A stretch of DNA of 64,000 bases, taken from NCBI GenBank assembly GCA_963971535.1, contig OZ020599.1:97981646-98045645 (forward strand), in the 5' to 3' direction. Under the pieces are notes generated by a model. The model did not search any database. It was not told where the DNA came from and saw nothing but the letters and a program-made list of their open reading frames with translations. Each line of letters starts with the position of its first letter. The first letter of the stretch is position 1. The position numbers and the translations under genes were made by a program. Shown piece by piece: positions 49,801-57,299 of this stretch. The stretch comes from Notolepis coatsorum (Eukaryota > Chordata > Actinopteri > Aulopiformes > Paralepididae).

Positions 49801-52800
49801 TTGCTTTTCCAGCCAATATTTTTCTCCATGACCAAGTGGGCATATACTGTAGCAACACGTTGCTTGTGATGAAATTTGAGAAGGAGATGAGTGTGTGGCA
49901 CCACCCCTGCTTATATAGGTAAGCGGATGGGGGTGTGGCCAGATGAATGCTGGCATTTAAAGGTACATTTTGAAATTTATTCAGTGTATATATGCTGAAG
50001 CGAGATATATGCAACTGGTGCTGAGCGAAGCCATAACGAAACAGAACTTCAATTAGGGATAGACGCGTTATTTTTTTCCGTAGCCGCATTTTGCGGAGAC
50101 GCTCTCTGACTGGCCACTTCATGCCTGTTTCTTTCACTGGTTAAGCTTAGGCGACTCTTTCAAAGTTGGTTAAGGTTAGAGTTTGTCTTAGAGCAGGGCG
50201 ATAGAACGCCAGCCCTGATTCCAAACTCTAACCTTAACCAACTTCGAAAGAGTCGCCTAAGCTTAACCAGTGATAAACTAGGCGTTAGGTAGTTTGCAGG
50301 CTGTTGATTGATTGATTGATTGAAAACTTTATTAACAGATTGCAGAATGGGTACAATACAGTACAGCTCAATACACACAATTGTTAAGGGGATGCAGACC
50401 AGAGAAAGACTTTCGTCTTGTTTACATCAGGGTCCCCCATTTTCAATTCATCGGGACATATATGACATACATGACTGCTACATCTATACATTTATGACAT
50501 ACCAGATTTGCAAATACAGTACTGTTTGTGATACAGAAGGAGTCAGGAAAAGGGAGTATATACATTTGACGTAGAAACTGTACATTGGAGGAGGTTGGGT
50601 GGGGGGGGTTGGGTACACTGGGATATTGACAACCATACTGGGTAATCTACATTGGAGGTGGTTGGGGGGGGGGGGGGGCACACTGTATATACAAGCAAAA
50701 CTGTACATTGAGGGGGGGGGGGAGACACTGTACAAACAAACAAAATTGTACATTGGACTATTGACAAAACCATACTAGGTAAATGACTGTACATTGGAGG
50801 GGGTTGGGTTAGGATATTTACAGGGGCCAGTGTTGAATTGCAGTCTCCCGTAGGTGTCCCTTGAGAGAGGTTTTGAAAGTGGGTAGTGATCCACATTCCT
50901 TTACAGCTTTGGGTAGGGCGTTCCACATTGATGTGGCATAATTGCGAAACGTGTTTAGTCCCTTATTTGAGCCGAATCTGGGTTTAACATGATTTGTGGA
51001 GCTCCCTCTGGTGTTGTGATCGTGGTATTCACTGACCTTTGGGAAGTATTTTGACATGTACATGGGTACCTTGGTCGTGTAGTGTATCTTGTAGACCAGG
51101 CCCATTGCAAGTTGCTGTACTCTGTCGTCTACTCTAAGCCATCCTAGGTTGTCAAAGTGGGCAGGGGTGAGGTGGGTTCTAGGAGTAAGGTCAAGCAGTA
51201 GTCTGACCAGTTTGTTTTGAGATGTTTGTAATTTTGTTTTTAGCGCCTTTGAGGTGCTTTGGTACCATGAGGTGCAAGCATAGTCGTAGTACCCCTGAAT
51301 GAGTGCTCCTGCCAGAGTCTTCAGGGTATTCTTGTTTACCAGAGAGGAGATCCGGTACAAGAATCGAGTTCGTTGGTTGACTTTTTTTATTACATTGGAT
51401 GCCATTTTGTCACAGGAGAGATTAGCCTCTAGGATGGAACCCAGGTAGGTAATTTCATCTTTCCTTGTGACAATATTGTCACCCACTGTAACTGAGAAGC
51501 CGTCGGTCTTGCTGAGTTTGTTATTTGAACCGAAGAGAATGGACTCTGTTTTGCCCATGTGTAATGATAGTTTGTTATCAGCGAGCCATATGCAGATTCT
51601 GCCTAGTTCCGAGCTGAGGGTTTTTTCAACCTGTAACTTGTTCTTGTCAGAGACCAGCAGGGCTGAGTCGTCCGCAAACAGGAACAAGTTGCAGTCACAA
51701 GCTGACGACATGTCATTTGCATAAATTAGGAACAGTAGCGGTCCTAGTATGCTTCCTTGTGGAACACCACAGCTCACTGTGAGGGGGGGGGATAGGGTAC
51801 CGTTTACCTCCACCATCTGTTCCCTCCCCTCAAGGTAGGATTGCATCCAGCTCACTGATAGACTATCAAAACCAATTGCTTTTAGCTTGTCAATCAGAAT
51901 GGAGTGATTGACCGTGTCAAAGGCCTTTTGTAGGTCCAGCATGACCATGCCGCAGTATTTGCCTGCGTCCACCTCTTGTTTGATGTGGTCATTCAAATAG
52001 AGAAGGCATGTGTCAGTGGAGTGGGATGTTCTGAAGCCAGATTGGAATTCGTAGATTAGATTTTTTTCCGCTAGGTACTTTTCGACCTGTTCGTAGACTA
52101 TTTTTTCCATGACTTTCGAGATGGAGGTGAGAATAGAAACAGGGCGGTAGTTGCCTGGGTCTAATTTGCTGCCCTTTTTGTGCAGAGGGGTCACCCTCGC
52201 AATTTTGAAGTCCTTGGGGACGTGTCCCTGTTTTATGGAGAGGTTTATTATGTGTGTGATGATTGGGGTGATGGCGGCTGCTGAGTCTCTGAGGAATTTG
52301 GAAGGGATGTTGTCGTGGCCAGTGGCCTTGTTAGGTTGGAGGGCGCTCAGTTTATTAAGTACCTCATCTGTTGTTACCATTTCCAGCTTGAAGTCGTCCT
52401 TGCGGACCCCTAGGTTTTTGTAGTAAGCTACTATGTGTTCTACCCCATAAAGCCCTGAGTGGGAGGGTAGTTTGTTTACCAGTGTTGTGGCTATGTTTGT
52501 GAAGAAAATGTTTAAGTAATTGGCTACATCCAGCTTGTCTGTGATGAGCGTGTTGTCCGTTTTTATGTTTATGTTTGAGAATCTGGTTTTAAGTTTTTTA
52601 CTGCATCCTAGTTGATTATTGAGTAATTTCCAAAGTTCACGTGGTTTGTTTTTGTTTTCCTCAGTTTTGTTAGACCCGGAAATGGGCAAAGACACAGCTC
52701 GTCACGCGATTGGGCGCACATGTCAGTGGCCAATCAGAGAGCGTCAGTCAGTGGCCAATTAGAGAGCGTCTCCGCAAAATGCGGCTACGGAAAAAAATAA

Positions 52801-54789
52801 CGCGGGATGGATGCGTGTACCTTAATGACAAGCAAGCAGTGCAAAAATGCGGAAGCATTCGTCACCGCACGCCACTACGGTAAAGCGCCTTTCTTTTCAG
52901 GCCCGCTTTGGGAGCTGTCGCGCGGAAATAGGCTGTCTATTGCCATTCTCTTTGACAAACTCTAACCTTAACCAGCTCCTTAACAGCGCCTAAACTTAAC
53001 CGTTCTAACCTTAACCAACTCCGAAACAATGCCTAACCTTAACCTTAACCTTAACCATGCCTAACCTTAACCATAGAAAGAATATTGCCATTCTCTTTGA
53101 CAAACTCTAACCTTAACCAGCTTCTTAACAGCGCCTAAACTTAACCGTTCTAACCTTAACCAACTCCGAAACAATGCCTAACCTTAACCTTAACCATGCC
53201 TAACCTTAACCGGCGAAAGAATACACGTTAAAAAAAAATCACGTTTAAAAAAAAATATTTGATGGGATTCGAACTCGCCCGCAAACGAGCCGTAGGATCC
53301 ACAGCCATGCAGTCTTGCCAATTGAGCTATTTCTGGATACTGAATAAGGGGCGGTGACTTATATATATTGAGCTCCGCTCGTGTCGAACCAAGGCGGGAT
53401 CTCATGCGCATGCGCGGGCACCTCGCGCGAGCACGCCGGCGCACGCACGCACCTGAGCGAGCACGCCGCCGCCGGTGCACGCACCTGGGCGCTGGGCGAA
53501 GGAAAATGAAAGGCGCATTACCGCACGCCACTACGGTAGAATGCTTCCGCATTCTTGCACTGCTTGCTTGTCATTAAGGAACAGGCGGGATGCGTAGCCT
53601 ACTGGCACTGCACTTCCGCGTTACATGGAGCTCATTGGGGGGGGGGGGGGGGGGGGGGGCACCACCAGTAATTTTACTGTATGAAGCACAATCTCAGAAT
53701 GAATGAATGAATGAAAACTTTATTTAACAGATTGCAGAATGGGTACAATACAGTACGGCTCAATACATACAATTGTTAAGGGGATGCAGACCTGAGAAAG
53801 ACGTTTGTCTTGTTTCCATCATGGTCCCACATTTTCAATGCATATATGTCAGGAGGCTCACATATGATATAGTATATAGAACCAAGCATTTCACTGTAAT
53901 GTACGTGACAAATAAAACCAAACGTGAATCGTTCTGTCCTTCATCTTCATTCTGTCATTCATTTATGTTATCTTCACCACCCAACCTAGTACTATGCGGT
54001 TGGGTTTACCAGCTACTACAGAGTCCGACTAGCCCCTTTCGTGACTGTGATGCACCGAGTGAATCCACAGTCACTTGCTCCTCAATAGGAAACCAACGTG
54101 TGTTGACCATGAAGGACTGGTTCTGGCCGAACCGTTCGTTATACAACTATCACAGAGACATTTCAAAGGTACTGACAGTTGCACGAGGGTTTCGGACAGA
54201 GATACGGGATGGTTTGAAAGCTCTGCGTTGCTAATAAACATTTTAAATATGTTTTATAAACTGGTCAACTGCATTATTTCCGGCGTTGGGTGCATGCTGC
54301 GCATGCGCTGTGGTCACAGCGCAGGCGCACCAGGCAGCCAACGCCGGAAATAATGCCGTTTTGAGCAGTGTTGGCCAGTTTATAAAACATATTTAAAATG
54401 TTTATTAGCAACGCAGAGCTTTCAAACCATCCCGTATCTATGTCCGAAACCCTCGTGCAACCGTGAGTACATTTGAAATTTCTCTGTGATATTTGTATAA
54501 CGAACGGTTCGGCCAGAACCAGTCCTTCATGGTAAATCTAGGTTGGTTTCCTATTGAGGAGCAAGTGACTGTAAATTCACTCGGTGCATCACAGTCACGA
54601 AAGGGGCTAGAGTCCGACAACAGGAGCTCAACTCCGTCGATTTTGCATTAGTTTGTGGCTATGCTGAGAAAGGTTTCTACCAATCGAATATTATTATTAT
54701 TATTATATTCTTTTTACATAATAAGTTACCTCCTTACCCGTAATACCAGCAGTGTACAGGAGAATGAAGACATATATAGATGGCTTCAT
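37748..54789 (-). CDS. MHC class I heavy chain, diverged (non-classical) lineage
   Basis: Exons, in transcription order: probable leader 54789-54738, alpha-1 42044-41775 (90 codons), alpha-2 39579-39304 (92), alpha-3 38489-38199 (97), connecting/membrane 37855-37748. All junctions are GT/AG and all are phase 1, as is standard for class I genes. Alpha-2 has the paired cysteines (ITGCELL and PICVKYL). Alpha-3 is a C1-set Ig domain (GCLATGFYP ... YTCMTSH). Alpha-1 ends with the N-glycosylation site NST. The usual peptide-anchoring tyrosines are largely replaced (SLWIFATHI near position 7, CVKYLHFF in alpha-2), so classical peptide presentation is doubtful. Wording such as PEFSAVLMLDDVQVGYYDSN reminds me of the teleost L-type lineage rather than U or Z; this is inference. 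Intron 1 is 12.7 kb and transposon-filled. Confidence 0.85.
38199..38489 (-). CDS. MHC class I alpha-3 (Ig C1) exon
   Basis: Acceptor GTCTCCCCAG, donor GTAAGATG, 291 nt. Encodes RPRVRVFHRVNKDGGLAQVG with the C1-set features CLATGFYP, LRDGQPV, and YTCMTSHLSLDNKMPVTW. This is the most confidently identified domain. Confidence 0.95.
38548..38798 (+). mobile_element. L1 3' UTR fragment in the class I alpha-2/alpha-3 intron
   Basis: The 251-bp sequence matches the 3' UTR of the full-length L1 (GGAGGAAATGTCTTTTGTGG..., TATTTATTATTTGTATTATT). Perfect 15-bp target duplications AAATAAAGGGAGTTC lie at 38533-38547 and 38799-38813. Confidence 0.93.
39060..39180 (+). repeat. Dispersed repeat tail (ACTGTATGAAGCACA...GACAAATAAAACAAAAC)
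   Basis: Shares GGGGGCTCATACAGAACCAA-type sequence and CAAGCATTTCACTG with 3395-3460 and with 53660-53930. Looks like the 3' end of a LINE or SINE family. Confidence 0.7.
39304..39579 (-). CDS. MHC class I alpha-2 exon
   Basis: Acceptor TTCATTAAAG, donor GTAAGTTGG, 276 nt. Encodes LIVQQRITGCELLGDDKRG ... LPICVKYLHFFLEQKKNI; the two cysteines of the alpha-2 disulphide are present. Confidence 0.9.
40082..41168. mobile_element. hAT-type element nested in the class I intron
   Basis: Ends CAGGGCACGAAATTAAC / (reverse complement) CAGGGGGCGAAACTAGAG. Perfect 8-bp duplication TGTGCATG (40074-40081, 41169-41176). CAGGG ends plus an 8-bp duplication fit hAT. No transposase ORF. Confidence 0.92.
41191..41279. 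repeat. Perfect hairpin palindrome
   Basis: GCCTGGGCGCAGTGATTTCATCACCTCAAAA-type arm is mirrored by TTTTGAGGTGATGAAATCACTGCGCCCAGGC around a CCCTGTTGTTTTTTGAAAAACAGGG centre; each arm is about 38 bp. Confidence 0.95.
41775..42044 (-). CDS. MHC class I alpha-1 exon
   Basis: The acceptor CTACTCCACAG precedes GTGAAGGC, and the donor GTGAGC starts at 41774. The 270-nt exon encodes GEGLHSLWIFATHISGQTQF through RFNSTNG. Beta-strand sequence FPEFSAVLMLDDVQVGYYDS is typical of class I alpha-1, and the terminal NST glycosylation site is conserved. Confidence 0.9.
42080..42890. other. Class I intron 1 segment, no exon recognised
   Basis: No credible leader exon was seen here. Two related short blocks (GGGCGCGACGTAATGTAAAG near 42438 and GGGTGCGACGTAATGTAAAG near 42270) indicate an internal repeat. 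The right end carries the TGACTACATGTAAAATGTAA dispersed-repeat motif. Confidence 0.5.
42913..43359 (+). mobile_element. tRNA-derived SINE, copy 6 (first of a tandem pair)
   Basis: Head GGAGGCTAAGTGGCGCAGTG and B box GGGTTCGAGCCC. 20-bp target duplications AAGAAACACTGTGCAATGGG lie at 42893-42912 and 43360-43379. Confidence 0.95.
43380..43833 (+). mobile_element. tRNA-derived SINE, copy 7 (second of the tandem pair)
   Basis: Starts CGGCGTAGCGGAGATTGCGC immediately after the right target duplication of copy 6. Ends in an A-rich tail followed by GCACTGTGCAATAG, so CACTGTGCAAT is present a third time. Its body subtype matches copy 4. Confidence 0.9.
43949..44318. mobile_element. hAT MITE with an empty-site paralogue
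   Basis: Ends TAGGGATGCACGATAT / ATATCGGACATCCCTA; perfect 8-bp duplication GTAGTAAG (43941-43948, 44319-44326). The flanking sequence recurs uninterrupted at about 56670-56715 with one GTAGTAAG. The interior is made of CCGATACCGATAT-type repeats. Confidence 0.97.
46134..46252 (-). ncRNA. 5S rRNA-like sequence (pseudogene or SINE head)
   Basis: The minus strand reads GCTTACGGCCATGCCAACCT, CGATCTCGTC, CTGGTTAGTACTTGG, TTGGGAGACCGCCTGGGAAT and ends ...GGTGTGCTT. This spans the full roughly 120-nt vertebrate 5S rRNA, with changes mainly in the A-box/intermediate region; the C box (TGGGAGACCGCCTGGG) is intact. There is no T-run terminator directly after it, so I favour a 5S pseudogene or the head of a 5S-derived SINE over a working gene. 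Confidence 0.8.
48890..49030. repeat. ~78-bp tandem duplication
   Basis: GTGATCACAGCAAGCTAGCG...CAGCTAACAGCTGACTGGCT is repeated with few changes 78 bp later, in a GC-rich part of the DIRS-like element interior. Confidence 0.8.
49589..50137 (-). pseudogene. Possible degenerate gag-like ORF of the DIRS-like element
   Basis: The segment after the promoter-like TATATAAG encodes LECLEDDDHSKN...VFVLGARHCM, loosely reminiscent of the DGHxxCxxCLGxxHA motif in gag-like ORFs of fish retroelements, but the cysteines are not in register and the frame also spans the terminal repeat. Weak evidence; it may be a chance ORF. Confidence 0.3.
50309..52680 (-). mobile_element. Jockey-superfamily (L2/CR1-like) LINE, 5'-truncated
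   Basis: The 3' end (left) has (TTGA)n, CTTTATTAACAGATTGCAGA and GGTCCCCCATTTTCAATTCA in minus orientation, i.e. AATAAAG followed by a simple-repeat tail. It lacks an endonuclease domain, so it is truncated upstream of the reverse transcriptase. Tail or body copies occur at 10379, 12860, 19011, 20635, 53697, 55034 and 55144. Confidence 0.9.
50818..52695 (-). CDS. Non-LTR reverse transcriptase, open reading frame
   Basis: A 625-codon open frame; the first codon is GTG at the truncation point, so the true start is lost. Reverse-transcriptase motifs in order: KATGHDNIPSKFL, YRPVSILTSISKVMEKIV, FQSGFRTSHSTDTCL, MVMLDLQKAFDTVNH, SCGVPQGSILGPLLFLIY and the catalytic FADDSALLV, followed by a thumb and a C-terminal region (TRTHLTPAHFDNLGWLRVDD). 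Motif spacing fits the Jockey superfamily (L2/CR1/Rex group). An intact catalytic core suggests recent insertion. No restriction-like or AP endonuclease is encoded here. Confidence 0.9.
   Translation of the reverse strand: MSLPISGSNKTEENKNKPRELWKLLNNQLGCSKKLKTRFSNINIKTDNTLITDKLDVANYLNIFFTNIATTLVNKLPSHSGLYGVEHIVAYYKNLGVRKDDFKLEMVTTDEVLNKLSALQPNKATGHDNIPSKFLRDSAAAITPIITHIINLSIKQGHVPKDFKIARVTPLHKKGSKLDPGNYRPVSILTSISKVMEKIVYEQVEKYLAEKNLIYEFQSGFRTSHSTDTCLLYLNDHIKQEVDAGKYCGMVMLDLQKAFDTVNHSILIDKLKAIGFDSLSVSWMQSYLEGREQMVEVNGTLSPPLTVSCGVPQGSILGPLLFLIYANDMSSACDCNLFLFADDSALLVSDKNKLQVEKTLSSELGRICIWLADNKLSLHMGKTESILFGSNNKLSKTDGFSVTVGDNIVTRKDEITYLGSILEANLSCDKMASNVIKKVNQRTRFLYRISSLVNKNTLKTLAGALIQGYYDYACTSWYQSTSKALKTKLQTSQNKLVRLLLDLTPRTHLTPAHFDNLGWLRVDDRVQQLAMGLVYKIHYTTKVPMYMSKYFPKVSEYHDHNTRGSSTNHVKPRFGSNKGLNTFRNYATSMWNALPKAVKECGSLPTFKTSLKGHLRETAIQHWPL
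52806..53600. mobile_element. Element with ~100-bp inverted ends and TTAACC-rich tandem interior
   Basis: GACAAGCAAGCAGTGCAAAA..GCGGAAGCATTC (52826-52905) is mirrored at 53500-53580. The interior contains two copies of a roughly 130-bp unit (52940-53085, 53088-53215) rich in CTAACCTTAACC, then a tRNA-like segment. It abuts the right end of the 50066-52806 element. Confidence 0.8.
53262..53338 (-). repeat. tRNA-like segment (A and B boxes)
   Basis: The minus strand reads AATAGCTCAATTGGCAAGAC (A box), then GCGAGTTCGAATCCCATC (B box). The acceptor stems do not pair convincingly and A-runs flank it, so I call it a tRNA-derived repeat head rather than a tRNA gene. Confidence 0.6.
53660..53935 (+). 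repeat. Dispersed repeat tail split by a LINE tail (53697-53845)
   Basis: ACTGTATGAAGCACAATCTCAG and AGGAGGCTCA...ACCAAGCATTTCACTG (compare 39060-39180) are separated by a minus-strand LINE 3' tail starting (AATG)n. Preceded by a G19 run at 53637-53660. Confidence 0.8.
54030..54609. mobile_element. Near-complete palindromic element with 9-bp target duplication (Mutator-like?)
   Basis: Two arms of about 270 bp (TAGCCCCTTTCGTGACTGTG ... and its complement) flank a short centre. GAGTCCGAC is duplicated perfectly at 54021-54029 and 54610-54618. Long inverted repeats plus a 9-bp duplication match Mutator-like elements; no transposase. It lies about 130 bp inside intron 1 of the class I gene, just 3' of the putative leader exon. 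Confidence 0.88.
54738..54789 (-). CDS. MHC class I probable signal-peptide exon
   Basis: The minus strand encodes MKPSIYVFILLYTAGIT and then one base G before a strong donor GTAAGGAGG, giving phase 1 as required by the alpha-1 acceptor. A lysine followed by a hydrophobic core and small residues is a good signal peptide; cleavage would leave a mature start close to GEGLHS. No nearer in-phase leader was found between 42044 and 54738, though a missed one is possible. Confidence 0.6.
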
Positions 54790-54823
54790 AATTTCAGAAC
54801 TCCCTGAAGAAGAATATGATCAG

Positions 54824-54834
54824 CTTTCGTTTTG
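54824..54834 (+). promoter_or_regulatory. ISRE-like motif upstream of class I leader
   Basis: CTTTCGTTTTG resembles an interferon-stimulated response element (TTTCNNTTTC, one mismatch), 35-45 bp upstream of the putative leader ATG. A kappa-B-like GGGAAATTAC lies at 54922-54931. Both are usual in class I promoters, but neither is long enough to be decisive. Confidence 0.25.
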
Positions 54835-55033
54835 AATGAGCAGAACACAACACGGCAGGAACATCCCAGTCACACACGCCCACAAACTTGTGTAAATCAA
54901 TTTCACAACGTCCTGCTCAGTGGGAAATTACAGTACACGCCTTGACACAGGCGTGACACATTCACACTGCATGCGAAAGATTAGATTACATTAGATTAAA
55001 ATGTATTGTCATTATACAGTACAACGAAAAGAG

Positions 55034-56523
55034 TTTGATTGATTGATTGAAAACTTTATTAACAGATTGCAGAATGGGTACAGTACAGTACAGCTCAATA
55101 CATACAATTGTTAAGGGGATGTAGACCAGAGAAAGACTTTTGTTGATTGATTGATTGATTGATTGAAAACTTTATTAACAGATTGCAGAATGGGTATACA
55201 ATACAGTATCAATACACACAATTGTTAAGGGGATGCAGACCAGAGAAAGACTTTCGTCTTGTTTACATCAGGGTCCCCCATTTTCAATTCATCAGGACAT
55301 ATATGACATACAGATAGTCAGTACTGCTACATCTATACATTTATGACATACCAGATTTGCAAATACAGTACTGTTTGTGATACAGAAGGAGTCAGGAAAA
55401 GGGAGTATATACATTTGACGTAGAAACTGTACATTGGAGGAGGTTGGGTGGGGGGGGGTTGGGTACACTGGGGTATTGACAACCATACTGGGTAATCTAC
55501 ATTGGAGGTGGTTGGGGGGGGGGGGGGGGGGCACACTGTATAAACAAGCAAAACTGTACATTGAGGGGGGGGGGGGGGGGGAGACACTGTACAAACAAAC
55601 AAAATTGTACATTGGACTATTGACAAAACCATACTAGGTAAATGACTGTACATTGGGAGGGTTGTGTTAGGACATTTACAGGGGCCAGTTTCAAATTGCA
55701 GTCTCCCGTAGGTGTTTTTTGAGAGTGTTTTTGAAAGTGGGTAGTGATTCACATTCCTTTACAGCTTTGGGTAGGGCGTTCCACATTGATGTGGCATAAT
55801 TGCGAAACGTGTTTAGTCCCTTGTTTGAGCCGAATCTGGGTTTAACATGATTTGTGGAGCTCCCTCTGGTGTTGTGATCGTGGTATTCACTGACCTTTGG
55901 GAAGTATTTTGACATGTACATGGGTACCTTGGTCGTGTAGTGTATCTTGTAGACCAGGCCCATTGCAAGTTGCTGTACTCTGTCGTCTACTCTAAGCCAT
56001 CCTAGGTTGTCAAAGTGGGCAGGGGTGAGGTGGGTTCTAGGAGTAAGGTCAAGCAGTAGTCTGACCAGTTTGTTTTGAGATGTTTGTAATTTTGTTTTTA
56101 GCGCCTTTGAGGTGCTTTGGTACCATGAGGTGCAAGCATAGTCGTAGTACCCTTGAATGAGTGCTCCTGCCAGAGTCTTCAGGGTATTCTTGTTTACCAG
56201 TGAGGAGATCCGGTACAAGAATCGTGTTCGTTGGTTGACTTTTTTTATTACATTGGATGCCATTTTGTCACAGGAAAGATTTGCCTCTAGGATGGAACCC
56301 AGGTAGGTAATATCTTCTTTCCTTGTGACAATATTGTCACCCACTGTAACTGAGAAGCCGTCGGTCTTGCTGAGTTTGTTATTTGAACCGAAGAGAATGG
56401 AATGTTTTGCCCATGTGTAATGATAATTTGTTATCAGCGAGCCATATGCAGATTTTGCCTAGTTCTGAACTGAGGGTTTTTTCAACCTGTAACTTGTTCT
56501 TGTCAGAGACCAGCAGGGCTGAG
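55034..56523 (-). pseudogene. Two abutting LINE copies (tail 55034-55143; longer copy 55144-56523)
   Basis: Both have the (TTGA)n/CTTTATTAACAG 3' end. The longer copy retains a 217-codon ORF (55691-56344) matching the C-terminus of the 50818-52695 frame, then loses frame upstream (deletion near 56400) before the catalytic core. G-rich runs at 55505-55535 and 55565-55585. Confidence 0.9.
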
Positions 56524-57295
56524 TGCAAATGTAACAGTAAAGTGCAATAGTAATATACAATGTACAGGTGATTAAACTGGGTATAAAATATATAAATGAG
56601 TGCTACTGGATGTAGTGCTAATCAGATGTATGTACAGAGTTGTAGTATGTACAGTGATACAGGTATAAAGAAGACACTATGGTAGTAAGTCATACTGGCC
56701 AGCAGTGTAACTAAGAGTAGGTACGGGATATGTACAGATATAGATATCTATCTCTACAGATATGTAAAAGGATTATGTGCAGCCAGGTATGTATAGACAG
56801 GTATATATATATAGTAAGAATAAATATCTACAGCATTATTGTATTATGCTATCATAGAGTATGTGGCCCAAATCTGATTTATTTTGCTCATAATTATGTG
56901 AGTCGTGACTCAGATCAAATCTTTTCACAACAGTATGTGAACAACCGAATCACATGGAATCTGATCTTTTCAATTCTGATTTGGGGCCATTTTCATAATG
57001 TGATGATCTTTTGCAATGCAACCTCAGTCTGAACATGCAACTTTTACTTCGTTATTGTTCATTTTTGCGCATGCAGGTCAGTTCAGGAGCGTGACCCGTT
57101 CACACTGGAATCTGATATTGGCCACATTTAAAAGATTATGTGAACAGACAAACAAAATAAATCTGATCTGGACATTAAATCAGAATTGAGAACCAAGGCT
57201 TGCAGTGTGAGTCACTCTCAGACTCAGGAGGGACTACATGTTTCTGTAACTTGGAACACCCCCTCAACTGGTTTGTCTGGTTAAATATAAAACAT
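56524..57295. repeat. Dispersed repeat, paralogue of 43840-44640
   Basis: GCAATAGTAATATACAATGT, GATTAAACTGGGTATAAAAT and CATACTGGCCAGCAGTGTAA are shared with the sequence flanking the MITE at 43949. Nothing coding. Confidence 0.7.
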
Positions 57296-57299
57296 TTAA

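Larger units (their letters stand above)
44650..50047 (-). mobile_element. DIRS-like element (inverted termini plus internal complementary region)
   Basis: Terminal inverted repeats of roughly 190 bp (about 44673-44862 and 49860-50047) share TATATAAG promoter-like sequence and GCTCAGCACCAGTTGCATAT. An internal block (44888-44980) is the reverse complement of the left end (54 nt, 44650-44703) fused directly to that of the right end (about 38 nt), sharing one AAC/GTT trinucleotide. That is the circle-junction copy characteristic of DIRS tyrosine-recombinase retrotransposons. No target duplication is evident, as expected for DIRS. The internal block sits near the left end, so element sense is minus. 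A diverged zinc-knuckle-like ORF (49589-50137, minus) lies at the expected gag position. No reverse transcriptase or recombinase ORF is visible. Confidence 0.75.
50066..52806. mobile_element. Inverted-repeat element split by a LINE
   Basis: CGCGTTATTTTTTTCCGTAG..GCGGAGACGCTCTCT at 50066-50121 is mirrored at 52745-52806. Just inside the left end is a further hairpin (50137-50278, arms about 55 bp, TTAAGCTTAGGCGACTCTTT and complement). A LINE (50309 to about 52680) fills most of the interior. Confidence 0.75.

Noticed and set aside
52940..53215. True telomeric repeat array
   Set aside because: Units are CCTTAA-like rather than CCCTAA and are embedded in a 130-bp tandem unit; at most a telomere-like variant.
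53262..53338. Genuine tRNA gene on the minus strand
   Set aside because: A and B boxes are present but the acceptor stem does not pair; it sits within an inverted-repeat element.
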